From Torymus aiolomorphi (taxonomy: Eukaryota; Arthropoda; Insecta; Hymenoptera; Torymidae): a stretch of 64,000 nt of DNA. The stretch lies in NCBI GenBank assembly GCA_036365515.1, contig CM070874.1, positions 247,322,930-247,386,929 on the forward strand, given 5' to 3'. The position numbers and the translations under genes were made by a program. How positions within the stretch are numbered: the first letter of the stretch is position 1; each line of letters begins with the position of its first letter. Below are positions 30,831 through 41,719 of this stretch, in pieces. Below the pieces are notes generated by a model. The model saw only the letters and a program-made list of their open reading frames with translations. It was not told the DNA's origin and made no database searches.

Positions 30831-33800
30831 GTGGGGTTTCCGCTTCGTCTGCCGAAGTCCCCGCACTAAAACCGGACGCCGCAGGCGGACAAATAACGGC
30901 TGAGCCGGCAGCCGAGCACGAGCAGGAATCGAGATGGTGGCTATAGGTGGCGATCGGAAATTATAGACTACGCGCCCTCTACGATACTGGAGCTTCACGC
31001 ACCGTAATGAGAGCGGTCGGCCTGCAGCTCGCATCTGCGTTCGGGCGACCATTAATGCCGAGCTACGGTCGCCGCGCAAAAGTCGTCGGAGGACAGACGG
31101 CGACGATCACCGGTTACGTCGAGCTGCCATTCGAGATAGCTGGTGTAAAGCGAAACATTCGGGTAGCGGTGATTCCGGATGACAAAGTGGATTGCTACTT
31201 AGGCGCAAACTTCGTCAGAGCCTTCGGTACAATCCACGACCCCATCAACAACCAGTTGATCGTGAGCGCGGCGGATAAGCGCATAGACTTGGAAGTCGCG
31301 GGGGTCTCATCCGTTGAGGCGCTCGAGGAATCGTCGATCGGCCACGAAGACGTCTCGGAAGGACAGCGTCAAGAGATGGCAGAGCTGGTCGGCCAAATTC
31401 TCGGCAGAGAAGATCAATCTCTCGGCTGTACGACGTGGGCGAGCCACCACATCGAAGTGGAGAGTGCACGCCCCGTAAAGCAGCGTTATTACCCGGTGTC
31501 CAAGAAGCTCGAAGAAGATATGCACCGCCAGGTGATCGAGATGCTCGAATCAGGGGTAATCGAGCCCTCTACGAGCGCGTGGTCGAGCCCTGTCGTTATG
31601 ATACGGAAAAGCAATGACAAGTACCGTTTCTGCATCGATTTCCGTAAATTGAACGCGGTTTCGAAGGCAGATGCGTACCCGCTGCCGTACAAGGACGCAA
31701 TATTGCGCAAGCTGAAGAGCGCGAAGTACATCTCGACACTCGACCTAAGCTCGGCGAATCACCAGATTCCACTGACGCAGGAATCAAAGGAGCTGACGGC
31801 ATTCACAGTGCCCGGATTGGGCCTGTATCAGTTCACGAGCATGCCGTACGGCCTATCTCAGGCCGGAGCGACTTTTCAACGCCTTGTGGACAAAGTCATC
31901 GGCCCCGAGCTTGAGCCGTACGCCTTCTCGTACCTCGATGATATCATCATCACGACAGAGACGTATGAGGAGCACCTGAAATGGCTCGAGCACGTGCTAA
32001 AGCGCGTCAAAGAGGCCGGATTGACGATCAACCGCGAGAAAAGTGTGTTTGGCAAGACCTCGGTGTGCTCGTCAGCCAGGACGGATTCCGGCCGGATCCT
32101 GATAAGATCGAGCCGATGATAAATTTTCCGGTACCAAAGAACTTGAAGCAACTATGCCGCTTCATGGGAATGGCATCTTGATAACGAAAGTTCTTGAAAG
32201 ACTTTGCCACGATAGCCGAACCGCTCACAGCGTTAACGAAGAAGGATCGACGATATGAATGGGGCGATGCACAGCAAGAGGCTTTCGAAAAGATAAAAGC
32301 CTTGGTGTCCTCGGCTCCTGTCCTTGCCAGACCCTCATTCGATGTTCAGTTCGTCGTACAGACAGACGCGAGCGACACCGGCATCGGCGCGGTGTTGTTG
32401 CAAGTAATCGAGGGACAGGAACAAGTTCTCGAATTCGCCAGCCGAACACTGTCGCCAGCGGAGCGCAATTACAGTGTCACGGAGCGCGAATGCCTAGCGG
32501 TGATCTGGGCGATTACGAAATTCCGCCCGTACATCGAAGGATATCACTTCTTGGTGCTAACCGATCATAGCAGCTTGCGATGGCTGCACAGCCTGTACAG
32601 CCCCACAGGAAGACTGACGAGATGGGCTCTCGAGCTGCAGGGACACTCCTTCGATGTGGAACATCGAAAGGGCGCGCTGAACCACGTGCTCGACGCGCTT
32701 TCGCGCATGTACGAGGAAGAAGACGACCTCGAGGTGTACGCGAGCACGTGGTCCGACGGTACCAAAGATGAGTGGTACCGAACCTGGCTGGACGAAGTGA
32801 CACGCGACCCCTCAACCCATCCCAGGTGGAAAGTGGTAGGGGGTCGATTATTCTACTTTCTCGCAGATGAGATAGTAGAGATCCGACACACGATGATCCG
32901 ACCGCCGGGCACCAAGGTCGAGAAAAAACGTACGAGCGCGCGGCCAGGTTATATTACTGGCCGAAAATGTACCACGCAGTGAGGAAGTACGTGAAACATT
33001 GCCAAGTGTGCCAGCAGACAAAGGCGGAGCAAAGACCGCCAGCGGGTCTGATGGAACAGCGAGTTATCGACGGGCCGTGGCAAGTAGTTGCGGGAGATAT
33101 AACCGGCCCGTTCGTAAGAAGTAAACTCGGGTATGAGTATATCTTGGTGTTCCAAGATCTCTTTACTCGCTGGGTGGAGTGCGTGCCCATACGCAAAGCG
33201 AATGCGAAGACCATCTTGAAAGAGTTCAAGGAGAGAGTGATTCTTCGATTCGGCACTTCGGAGGTATTCTTGTCCGATAACGGCACAGAATTCAAGAATA
33301 AAGTCGTGGACGAATACCTCGCCGGCGTCGGCGTCCATCACTCGACTACCCCGACGTATCACCCTCAGGCAAACCCTGTGGAGAGGGTAAATCGAACGTT
33401 GAAGACTCGATTGGTCGCGTTCGTCGAGGAATCTCACGCCGAGTGGGATCAGAAGCTGCCGGAGTTGATGTTCTCGTTGAACAACTCCGTGCACGCTTCG
33501 ACCGGCGTGAGCCCGGTCGCCCTCAATTACGGCAGGCAGCCGCTTCCTCCGGCTACAGCTCGCCGCAAGCAAGAGCGCGAGGCCCTTGAGCAACGAGAGC
33601 GCGAGGCGGTGAATACGTGGGCGGAGCGCCTGCATGATATGGACAGTCTGCGAAAGAGGGCTGCCGCACAAAATGCCGACGAGCATCAGAGACAAGCAGC
33701 GTACTACAACGCGCGTCGGAGACAAGTATTCTACGGGGTAGGAGACCTCGTCTTGAAAAGGAACAGAGTCCTTTCCTCGGCAGCGCAAGGGATATCGGCG

Positions 33801-34316
33801 AAGTTAGCGCCGAAGTACGCCGGTCCGCTGAAGGTAATCGAGATAACCGGCTCCAATACGGTAAGAGTCAGAGACGAGAAGGATGCGAGCGAGGAGATCC
33901 TGCATGTTTCTCACCTCAAGCCTTACGACGAAGAAAGCAGAGACGAAACGGGCGAAGAAGTCGACGACGTCGAGAATCCGCAACCGCCGAGGGAAGACGT
34001 AAGCGTCCCGGTGATGAGCGACCCACCGGAGGCCGGCGGAGCGCCGCCCAGCGATGCGCGTCCCGTCGAAAAACGTCCTCGGGGACGTCTGCGTAAAATG
34101 GTTCGCGTCGTGGTTCGTGCGGTTCCCGGTAAAACGCGCGCGACAACGAAGGTGAACCCCGGGACGGGAAAATCGCGGGGCCGACCGAAAGGTTCCGCGA
34201 AGCGACAGGAACTGAGGTCACACCTAGATGCCTCGCCGCAGTTGACTCGCGCACAGCGGCGTGCGAGAGCGTTAGACAAGAGCATGAGTTCGGGAGTTGT
34301 TAGCGACTCCGTCTAA
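30761..34316 (+). pseudogene. pol: Gypsy element 1 pol: protease, RT, RNase H, integrase
   Basis: The frame is -1 relative to gag and overlaps it by about 70 nt, as for a programmed -1 shift. An amber codon (30944-30946) falls just before the protease (LYDTGASRT). RT follows with RFCIDFRKLNA, LDLSSANHQI, MPYGLSQA and YLDD. The frame is lost near 32050. The adjacent TGA and TAA at about 32180 replace the Trp-Tyr seen in the related element. RNase H reads QTDASDTGIGAV, FASRTLSPAERNYSV and LTDHSSLRWL. A frame change with loss of about 20-30 codons near 32880 precedes the integrase zinc finger. Integrase has D (AGDITGP), D (SDNGTEF) and E (PVERVNR). The C-terminal tail has a GRPKG AT-hook (34180s). 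Not functional. Confidence 0.88.
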
Positions 34317-34334
34317 TGCACCTTTTCGCTCGGG

Positions 34335-34349
34335 CTCTTTTTGTTACAG
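34335..34349 (+). promoter_or_regulatory. Candidate 3' splice site before ORF3
   Basis: CTCTTTTTGTTACAG: pyrimidine tract plus CAG ending exactly at the ORF3 ATG. Candidate donors in the leader after the presumed start are CAG/GTATAC (28771) and GA/GTAAGC (28711). Confidence 0.5.
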
Positions 34350-35291
34350 ATGGCTGAGAAATCACCGGTGCCGAGCACCGAGGGCATAGCCCTCGACACT
34401 GAGGCGATGGTGCGCGGGGTTCTGCGCGCCATCGAGCAGCTCGGGCGAGCTGAGTTCGCTCGCCCGTCTACGGTGGTGCTGGAGCAGCTGCCAGAGGCGG
34501 CCGGAGCCCTAGCGCTCCCCCCTCCGCCCACCGCATCCCCACCGGCGCCGTACCTGCGCCGACCGAGGGAGGCCCTCGCCCTCGCAGCAGGAGAGGACGC
34601 CACCGCCCCGGAGAACGTCCAGGCTGACCCGGCGGCCCCGATCGCCGAAGGACGGGAACCAGTGATCCTCGAGGCTACGGAGCCGACGGCGGCCGAACCG
34701 GCTCCGCCATCGCCGATGCTGGCCCGCTGGGGATCATTGGAGCGCCTCCTGGAGAGGGCGCGCATCTCCAGTCGCCAGGACTGGGCGGCGGAAGGCGAGG
34801 CGATCCAGGCCTGGGATCGGTTCCTCGCCGAGACACCGTACGGCCGTGAACTCGCCGGTCCCTGGGCGGCCCGCATTGAGGGCCTGAGAGAGGAGCGGGA
34901 CCTCCTTTCCGCGGCCCGGCGCGCCCGCAAGGAGCGCCGTGCGGCCGAAGAGGCGGCGGCCCGTGCCCGCGAGGAGATCCGGACCGCCGAGCGAGACGCC
35001 TTGCTCGCGAGGAAGCGGGGAGAAGCGGCCGAGAAGAGGAGGAGAGAGGCCGTTCGTCGGACCGGAGAAGCGACGATCGCGATGGTGCCGGCCACGGCAC
35101 TACGGCAGGTCGCGCCGTCGATGCCCCCTCCCCCTCATCGCGAACAACTGCGAGACGATACAGCGCCAGCGGCGGGAGGATCCCGTCGCCGCTGCTATTA
35201 CTGCGGACGACCGGGCGTGTCAACGGACTCGAAGTGCCCGAACGCCGCCCGCCATGACAAGACACGGCCGTGGTTCCACAACCGGGAGTAG
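34350..35291 (+). CDS. Gypsy element 1, third ORF downstream of pol (not env-like)
   Basis: Open from ATG 34350 (MAEKSPVPS) for about 313 codons, in the position where some Gypsy elements carry env, but without signal peptide or membrane segment. The N-terminal 120 residues are Pro/Ala-rich. Residues about 170-260 are a Glu/Arg/Ala-rich coiled coil. The C-terminus has CYYCGRPGVSTDSKCP followed by His, a possible zinc knuckle that shares the CY-x-CG-x-PGV layout with the gag knuckle. The ATG directly follows CTCTTTTTGTTACAG, a textbook 3' splice site, so a spliced subgenomic message is plausible. I do not recognise the family; an origin from the gag nucleocapsid is possible. Confidence 0.7.
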   Translation: MAEKSPVPSTEGIALDTEAMVRGVLRAIEQLGRAEFARPSTVVLEQLPEAAGALALPPPPTASPPAPYLRRPREALALAAGEDATAPENVQADPAAPIAEGREPVILEATEPTAAEPAPPSPMLARWGSLERLLERARISSRQDWAAEGEAIQAWDRFLAETPYGRELAGPWAARIEGLREERDLLSAARRARKERRAAEEAAARAREEIRTAERDALLARKRGEAAEKRRREAVRRTGEATIAMVPATALRQVAPSMPPPPHREQLRDDTAPAAGGSRRRCYYCGRPGVSTDSKCPNAARHDKTRPWFHNRE

Positions 35292-35501
35292 CCACAGCCA
35301 AATTCCCCGCCAACCCGGGTGTAAGCCCCTTCTTCGGGGAACAATAAAGAAAGGGGTTAACCCCGCATTATCTCGTTAAGAGAATGGTTTTCTTTTCTCT
35401 TGCGCAATACCCCCCCCCCCCCTCTTTCAGGAGATCCCGCGCTGCCGTTAAAGATGTCGAACGTGAGGTAGCCCAGCTGACTCTCCAAGGGATAGTCCGC
35501 G

Positions 35502-35514
35502 TCTGGACGGGGGG
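35502..35514 (+). promoter_or_regulatory. Polypurine tract of Gypsy element 1
   Basis: CTGGACGGGGGG directly before the TGTAACGG start of the 3' LTR, where plus-strand DNA priming is expected. Confidence 0.65.
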
Positions 35515-36605
35515 TGTAACGGCCTGCGCGTATACGTGCGCGAGTGTGCATGTATCGGTGTGCGCGAACGAGACATGAGGCGAGTCTCAGCACACCGCGT
35601 CGGCACACACTAATGCCCGAAATGTAAACATCTCTCAACCTTACGCGAAGGACAAGGCCGAGAGATGCTTGCGCGTGCCGACGAAGTAGCAGGCAGGCAG
35701 TATCGTTTCGGCCATCGCCGCGAGCAATAGCCCTCACAGAGAGAGAGAAAAGTGCGAACTAGCGAACGCGAGAGTGCCGAGAAGGAGCGCGAGCGAGCCG
35801 CAGCAGCGTAGCTGAGAGGCAGAGAGAGAGAGAGAGACGCCAGCTGCTACTCTGCTACCGCCGGATTGCCAGCTAAGGAGCGAGAGAGAGAGAGAGAGAG
35901 AGATACGGCGAACGAGGCGTCCAGCACCGCTCGGCCTGACTCCCTGCATCAGCCGAGTCTTCGCGAGGTAAGTCCTGGCCAGGCGCTAGCGCGCTCTCCC
36001 CGCGGATGACGTACGTCCGGAGAGCGACTCCCGCGCGAGCGAGCGAGGCTCAGCGACGCGCGCGCGTGTGTCGATCGCGCGCGGCGATCGACCAACGTCG
36101 GCGCGGGCCGCTTTGACGAGTGCGTGTGTGCAACCGCGCGCACACGTAACTAGAGCGCGGGCGCACCACCCGTATCGGCGCGTATAAAGGATACGCGCCG
36201 CTTGTGTATTATTCCTTACGCCCGAAGGGGCAATAAACTTCTTTCATCTTTCACACGCGTTCGTGCATTATTTGACGCGTAGTCCCGGATCCTTTTTCCT
36301 AGTCGGTGGCGCGGCGGTATAGAATACCACCGGCCTCCGCGGGTGCGAGTACACGGTGCCCGCGCATTTCTGAGCAGGCGAGTAAGCACACACGAGAGAG
36401 CGCGACAGCGAAGTCGCGCGTTGTAACGCCGCCAGGTACGGCTGCCGAGGAAGGCAGCCGACGGCAAGCGACGGCGCGCAGGCGAGAAGGAGGAGATTTC
36501 GCCGAGGGTTGGCACGAGTAAGTGCTCGCGCCCCACTGCATTGTTACGCCGTTCATCGGCAAATCCGCTTAGAAGAAGCAAATAATTGTGCGACGCCTGC
36601 CCCGT

Positions 36606-36608
<3 letters not shown>
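35515..36608 (+). repeat. Gypsy element 1, 3' LTR (complete)
   Basis: Starts TGTAACGG and ends CCGTTAC, inverted termini, followed by the TA tract that also precedes the 5' LTR. It carries TATAAAGG (36183-36190) and AATAAA (36232-36237). About 190 bp at its end (36419-36608) have no counterpart in the 5' LTR. The flanking TA repeats hide the target duplication. Confidence 0.8.
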
Positions 36609-36670
<62 letters not shown>

Positions 36671-36675
<5 letters not shown>

Positions 36676-36805
36676 TAATTTGATTTTAATTTTATATTAT
36701 TTAGTTTTTGTAATTTGTGAAAGGGTTTTAGGATTATCAATATTAATTATTTTAATTCGTTCATGTGGAAATGATAATATAAAATTAATGAATTTAATTA
36801 TATAA
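36671..36805 (+). pseudogene. ND4L: Nuclear mitochondrial copy: ND4L, 3' part
   Basis: Continuation of the segment at 27600: YYLVFVICESVLGLSMLIM, then SCGNDNMKLMNLI, and the stop TAA at 36803-36805. The AGG at the corresponding point upstream reads as Ser in the invertebrate mitochondrial code. The Gypsy element separates the two halves. Confidence 0.85.
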
Positions 36806-36884
36806 TAATAATTATTTTATATATAATTTTTTTTAATTTTAATATTATTTTTAATTCTTTAAATTTAATTATATATATCTTTTT
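36806..36884 (+). pseudogene. ND4: Nuclear mitochondrial copy: start of ND4
   Basis: AT-rich continuation directly after ND4L, in the place of the ND4 start. It reads as a short hydrophobic segment before being cut by the 3' end of an R1-type LINE. Sequence identity is not distinctive here; placement is by colinearity. Confidence 0.55.
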
Positions 36885-39800
36885 CTTTTTTTTACGAGGA
36901 AAACCGTGAAATCTTGCATCAGTTCGGTGGACCAACTGCTCCACCGGACCACCTGGGCCTCATATCCATGCCTGCCCAGGAGACACCGCGCGAGGTTCCA
37001 TACTCCCGCGGTATCTGGGATTCCTACCCACTAAATCACTAACCCTTCATACTCTGTACTACTGTGCAGAACCTCCCACGGCACCGTTTTACACATTACT
37101 TCAGGGGAGGGCTCACATTGCCTGAGCGGCTCCTTCTCTCTTCAGATCGGCCATTAAGTCCCGCAGGGGTCTTCTTTTTCTCCGTGATAGCTACGGCCCC
37201 CTGCAGAAGGCCGATCTGCTGTTCTCGTCTGCCCTTTTTTGGCGCAAGATCACCTCCACGTAGGAGGCGATTTTCGCCCATTGTTGAAGACCTTGGAGCA
37301 TCAGCCTGACTATATTGCCAGGTGATATGCAACCAAGGTCCCTCTCTAGTGCCCCCCTTTCGACGATCCACCTTCCGCATACGAAGAAGGTGTGGAACAC
37401 GTCGTCCGGGAGGCCCTCACAGTAGGTACAGCATTGATCCGGGACTTTACCCATCTTATGTAGGTATGCGCGGAACAGACCGTGCCCCATCAAGAATTGG
37501 GTGAGGTAGTAATTTACCCCACCCTCTTTTCGCAACAGCCAGGTGCCCTGTTGTGGGATCAGCCTGGCCGTCCACCTTCCTTTAGTGGAGGATTTCCACC
37601 GATGCTGCCAAGCCTGGATGGTATTGGCCCTGGCCGTTCGGTGGACCTCCACTACTCCAAGAGCAAGCGTCTGCTGATAGACCAAGCGTCTCTCCAGTGC
37701 TAGAAGGTCGATGGGTATTACCCTAGCGACCACGAATATCGCAGGCTCGGAGACCGTGCGGTAAGAGCACGCGATCCGGAGTGCTGCTCTTCGTTGCACC
37801 GCGGCGAGACGCTTCCTGTGCACGTCTTTCCGCAGCGCATCGGCCTAGACCTCCACTCCGTACAGCATGACGGCTTCGGCGGCAGGCATAAGTACGCGCC
37901 TTTTACAAGGCCGGGGGCCGGTGTATTGGCCATGAGCCTACTCAGCGAAGATGTTACTGCTGCCGCCTTTTCCGTCACTATTGTGAGGTGTTCCCTGAAG
38001 GTGAGCTTGTTATCAAGCGTCACCCCCAGGTACCTCACCGCGCTTTTTGCCTAGACCGTCACGTCTCCTACTTGGAAGGGACACATGGTATTGATGTGTC
38101 TCTTCGTAAGTAGCACGACCTCCATCTTCTTTGTGGGTAATTCAAGCCCGCGATCCTCTAGCCAGGAGAAAACTCGACGCATTACCCGGTTGAGTAGCAG
38201 CCTAGCCAGGTCAACGTCTCTGGCTACGATGACTACCGCTATGTCGTCAGCGCACCCAACCAGGAAGGTGCCCTCGGGCATTTCGATGTGCAGGATCCCG
38301 TCATAGGATACATTTCATATGTCGGGACCCAGCATGGAGCCCTGAACTGCCCCAGATGTTATTTCCCTCTTTTTTTGGTCCATCCTCCGTGTCGTAAATT
38401 ATCGAGTGGTCCCTCAGATAATCCCCAAGAATGCGTAGAAGATACGCAGGGATATCAAAGTCCCGCTCGCAAGCATCCAGCGCCTTGTCCCACCTAACAG
38501 AATTGAACGCATTCTTAACGTCCAAGGTGGCCAGCAGACAGACAGCGAGAGTAATGGTTGCCCTGTTCCGTTGACCTGGCGGCATTTACCACCGTCTGGA
38601 CTGCGTCGATGGTTGATCTACCTCGCCTGAAGCCATACTGCCGCGGAGCCAGATCTCCGGACGCACTTATGGCTGCCTGCAGGCGAGGTTTCAGCAGTTT
38701 CTCCAGGAGCTTTCCCCGCCGTGTCTAGCATGCACAGCGGGCGGTAGGCCGATGGGCTGTCTGCTGGACCCTTGCTGATGAGGACAAGTCTCGCTGTCTT
38801 CCAACGGGCAGGAAAAATGCCCGCCTTCAGGCAGGAGTTGTACATGTCCAGCAAGAGGCGTGGGTGACTGCAGCCAATGGCTTTCAGCAGCTATGCTGGT
38901 AATCCATCCGGCCCCGAAGTTCTCTTATTACGCAAAGATTTTATTGCGATGGAGAGGTCCATGTTCGTACACACGGGTGTTTCGAACGGGCCGGATGTTG
39001 CTGGGCGATCCGGTCTCCTTGGGTATTCCGGGAAAAGGGCACGTACGATGTTGGTGATCGTTAGCGCATCCTTCGGTGCTGACGAACCGAATGTCGCCAG
39101 CTTGCGCATAACGATCTTGTACCCTAATCCCCACGGATCGTGATCCATCTCTTCCCGCAGCTCTTTCCAGCATCGCTGCCGGCTGGACTTGATGGCCTTC
39201 TTTAGGGATTTCTTGGCCGCTGCTCCTGTGCATATTGCCCTGCAGAACTACCGCCATTTTTTCTTGGCATTTGCAAGGGCCTCTCGGAAGATCCCACAAG
39301 CTCCTGATCCCGCCGTATGGTTGCGGGAGTCAGGTTTGTCCGTTTGTTCTGGACACAGGAAGCAACGCGAGGTGGCATTACATCCTGCGGGCGGTGGCCA
39401 TTAGCTTTTCCGCAGCCGATGTCTCCACCGTCACTATGGCCATCCGTTGTGCCTTCGCATTTGGCCGAGTTAAGACAGACTGCAGGAACCCCTTGTAGTT
39501 CTGCAGGTCTCTTTTTAAGGCCTCCTCTACTTCCTCACTCGAGGTGCAACTGTCGAGGTCTCTGATCTCTAGGACGACTGTGGGGACCAGTTCCCTAACA
39601 ACCGTGCAGTCGTTTCCAGTAGCTTTCCTGAGTGCTTCTGAGAAGGCAGTTCTTGTTGCTGAACTGCCTTCTTTCAGCTCGAGGAGCACCTGACCTGCTC
39701 TTGTTTTCCGGATGGATCGGATCTCTACTCCGCTTTCCTCCGGCTTGACGGCCTTCCGTATGGTGGACAGAATGTCTGCATACAACTTGCCGCCTGCCGG

Positions 39801-41145
39801 TTTGAGCACGATAGCATTCGTCTTTCTTCCCTTTTGTTTCTTCTTTGTCTTCTGCTTCCGCTGCTGTGGTTGCGGCTGCTGTTTCTGTGGCTGCTGCTGC
39901 TGTTGTTTCGGCTGCTTCCGCCCTTTCCTATTCTTTGCAGCAACCCATTATTTCGTAGGGATATCCGCCTTTTTCTTCTTCACCGGCTTTTCTCCCGTAA
40001 TCCAGGCTAGGTGGGCTAGAAGCGCCTCGCTTCGTGCCGCCAAGTGACTCGAGGCCAAGTGACCCCGTTGGTGTGCCCATACTTTCTACCAATGACGTCG
40101 TCCTTTGCCTCCTGGCTGGGGTGTAAGCCCTGACTTGCTTAGCAGCCCGCAATTCCGTTTTCACGGTGCTTTCGAGCTACTCCAGTTGGTGTGCCATAAC
40201 TGGCAACCCTTTTTTAATATCGTTTTTGATATTGATATTGATACCGCAGTCTGGCATACACATTCTGTCTCCTTGTTTTGTTGGTTTTGTTGGGTGTTTG
40301 AATTCATCATCATGCATAGAATATGTTGTTTAACCTTTAGAGGACGGGATGGCCCCTATACGGGCCATGCCCATGATCGACCCTTTACATGTGTTAGTTT
40401 TGAGATGTGAGACATCACAAAAACTCGATTTCTATAGAAAAGTGAGAGAAAACAGTAAACCCAAATCCCCGTCCTCTAAAGGTTAAGACGGTTCGCCCAC
40501 TATGGGAGCAACACCTCGGTGTGGCTGCTATCCCCACCTGTAACAAACCCTAGTTATGGATGCCGAAGCCGAGAGGCGGTTTGTCGGACGGTCACTCCTA
40601 TCGGCACCTCGTGATTCTACAGAAAAGGTTACGGGATAGGCCCACGCCATAATGAAACAAAGGTTTAACGTTAACCCTACCGATTGGGCAATGTCAGGTC
40701 CGTCCCGTCCGGTGTGAGATTTGCCCTACGCAACTTCGGGTATAAGGAAATACTGACCAGGTAATCCTTCACACCTGCGTCCAACAATGATTGCTTCAAC
40801 CCCACCATTGGCTCCAGTCAGTGAGCACTCGAGCGGTCCTTCCACATTGAACATGCGGTTATCAATAATAATAATAATAATAAACGCAGCGGTTAGGTAC
40901 TGACATCCCGTGCCACCCCGGTTAGGGAGTTTACTACTCTCCCTTTGGCTAGTCTAGCGGGAATGTCGGCCGCAGCCCATTCGCACAGCTCATTCATTCA
41001 TCCATTCTCACGATTTCTTTGTTCGCTACCGCTTATTCATTATATTCACGGCTGACCAGACTATGCTGGTCGTTCCCCGATCCGCAACATCGGGACGCAC
41101 CCGGTAACATGGAAAAATGCCCATCTATAGCTAGATAGACCCCAG
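36885..41145 (-). pseudogene. R1-type LINE with endonuclease deletion
   Basis: Minus strand. A 5' untranslated region lies at about 40200-41145. ORF1 is at about 39260-40164: Gln/Ser-rich N-terminus, then the block at 39378-39809, and a Cys-His word (RCFLCPEQ...GSGACGIFREAL) near its end. It passes directly to the endonuclease-RT linker (LREEMDHDPWGLGYKIV, about 39148), so the endonuclease of about 1.2 kb is missing. RT follows in broken frames: SGPDGLPA, LDVKNAFNS, the active site GCADD in place of YADD, and YLGVTLDNKLTF. The C-terminal region with CTYCEGLPDDVFHTFFVC is at 37191-37823. The 3' end at 36885 has an A/T tail on the minus strand. Dead, and distinct from the copy at 5-9 kb. Confidence 0.85.
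40334..40482. mobile_element. 149-bp piggyBac-like MITE with TTAA duplication
   Basis: The left end CCTTTAGAGGACGGG and the right end CCCGTCCTCTAAAGG are perfect inverted repeats of 15 bp, flanked on both sides by TTAA (40330-40333 and 40483-40486). TTAA target duplication with C-rich ends is the hallmark of the piggyBac superfamily. It lies in the LINE 5' untranslated region. No coding capacity. Confidence 0.85.
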
Positions 41146-41249
41146 GAAATTTAATTATATTAATTATATTTAATTTATTAATGATGTTAAGAATTTTTAT
41201 TATTTTATTGAATATAAGAAGTATTTTTATTATTTTATTGAATATAAGA
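41146..41249 (+). pseudogene. ND4: Nuclear mitochondrial copy: ND4 fragment
   Basis: Under the mitochondrial code the plus strand reads MMLSIFIILLNMSS and repeats IFIILLNMSS, because a 31-bp stretch (around ATTTTATTGAATATAAGAAG) is duplicated in tandem. It lies between the LINE 5' end and an inverted LINE fragment. ND4 is a membrane subunit of complex I. Confidence 0.7.
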
Positions 41250-41498
41250 AGCGAACAAAGAAATCGTGAGAATGGATGAATGAATGAGCTGTGCGAATGG
41301 GCTGCGGCCGACGGATTGTGGATATTCCCGCTAGACTAGCCAAAGGGAGAATAGTAAACTCCTTAACCGGGGTGGCACGGGATGTCAGTATCTAACCGCT
41401 GCGTTTATTATTATTATTATTGATAAACGCATGTTCAATGTGGAAGGACCGCTCGAGTGCTCACTGACTGGAGCCAATGTTGGGGTTGAAGCAATCAT
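41250..41498 (+). repeat. Inverted fragment of the R1 LINE 5' region
   Basis: Reverse complement of 40784-41029 with few differences; both contain GAATGGATGAATGAATGAGC or its complement and a TTA/ATT trinucleotide tract. Together with the LINE start they form a 250-bp inverted repeat with a 220-bp spacer that includes mitochondrial DNA. Confidence 0.85.
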
Positions 41499-41719
41499 GT
41501 TACTAATAATGAATAAAAAGAAGCAAACTAATTAAACTCGAAATATAATTATTAATAAAGGAATAATTTATTTTTTACCATCTTTGTCTATATGATGATT
41601 TATATTTTGTATTATTAATAATTTGCACCAATTTCATTGAATTTAATAAGTGAATTAATAATTATTAATGTTCTATTAAATTGATCATTTAATATTATTT
41701 TAATTTTAATATTAGGAAT
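41499..41719 (+). pseudogene. ND4: Nuclear mitochondrial copy: ND4, 3' half
   Basis: Mitochondrial-code reading gives KGMIYFLPSLSMWWFMFC and then ELMIINVLLNWSFNIILI, typical ND4 C-terminal sequence. It is cut at GAAT (41716-41719), the target site of the solo LTR. Confidence 0.85.

Noticed and set aside
34313..35095. 260-codon minus-strand ORF opposite ORF3
   Set aside because: Antisense shadow of a GC-rich coding region; no homology words.
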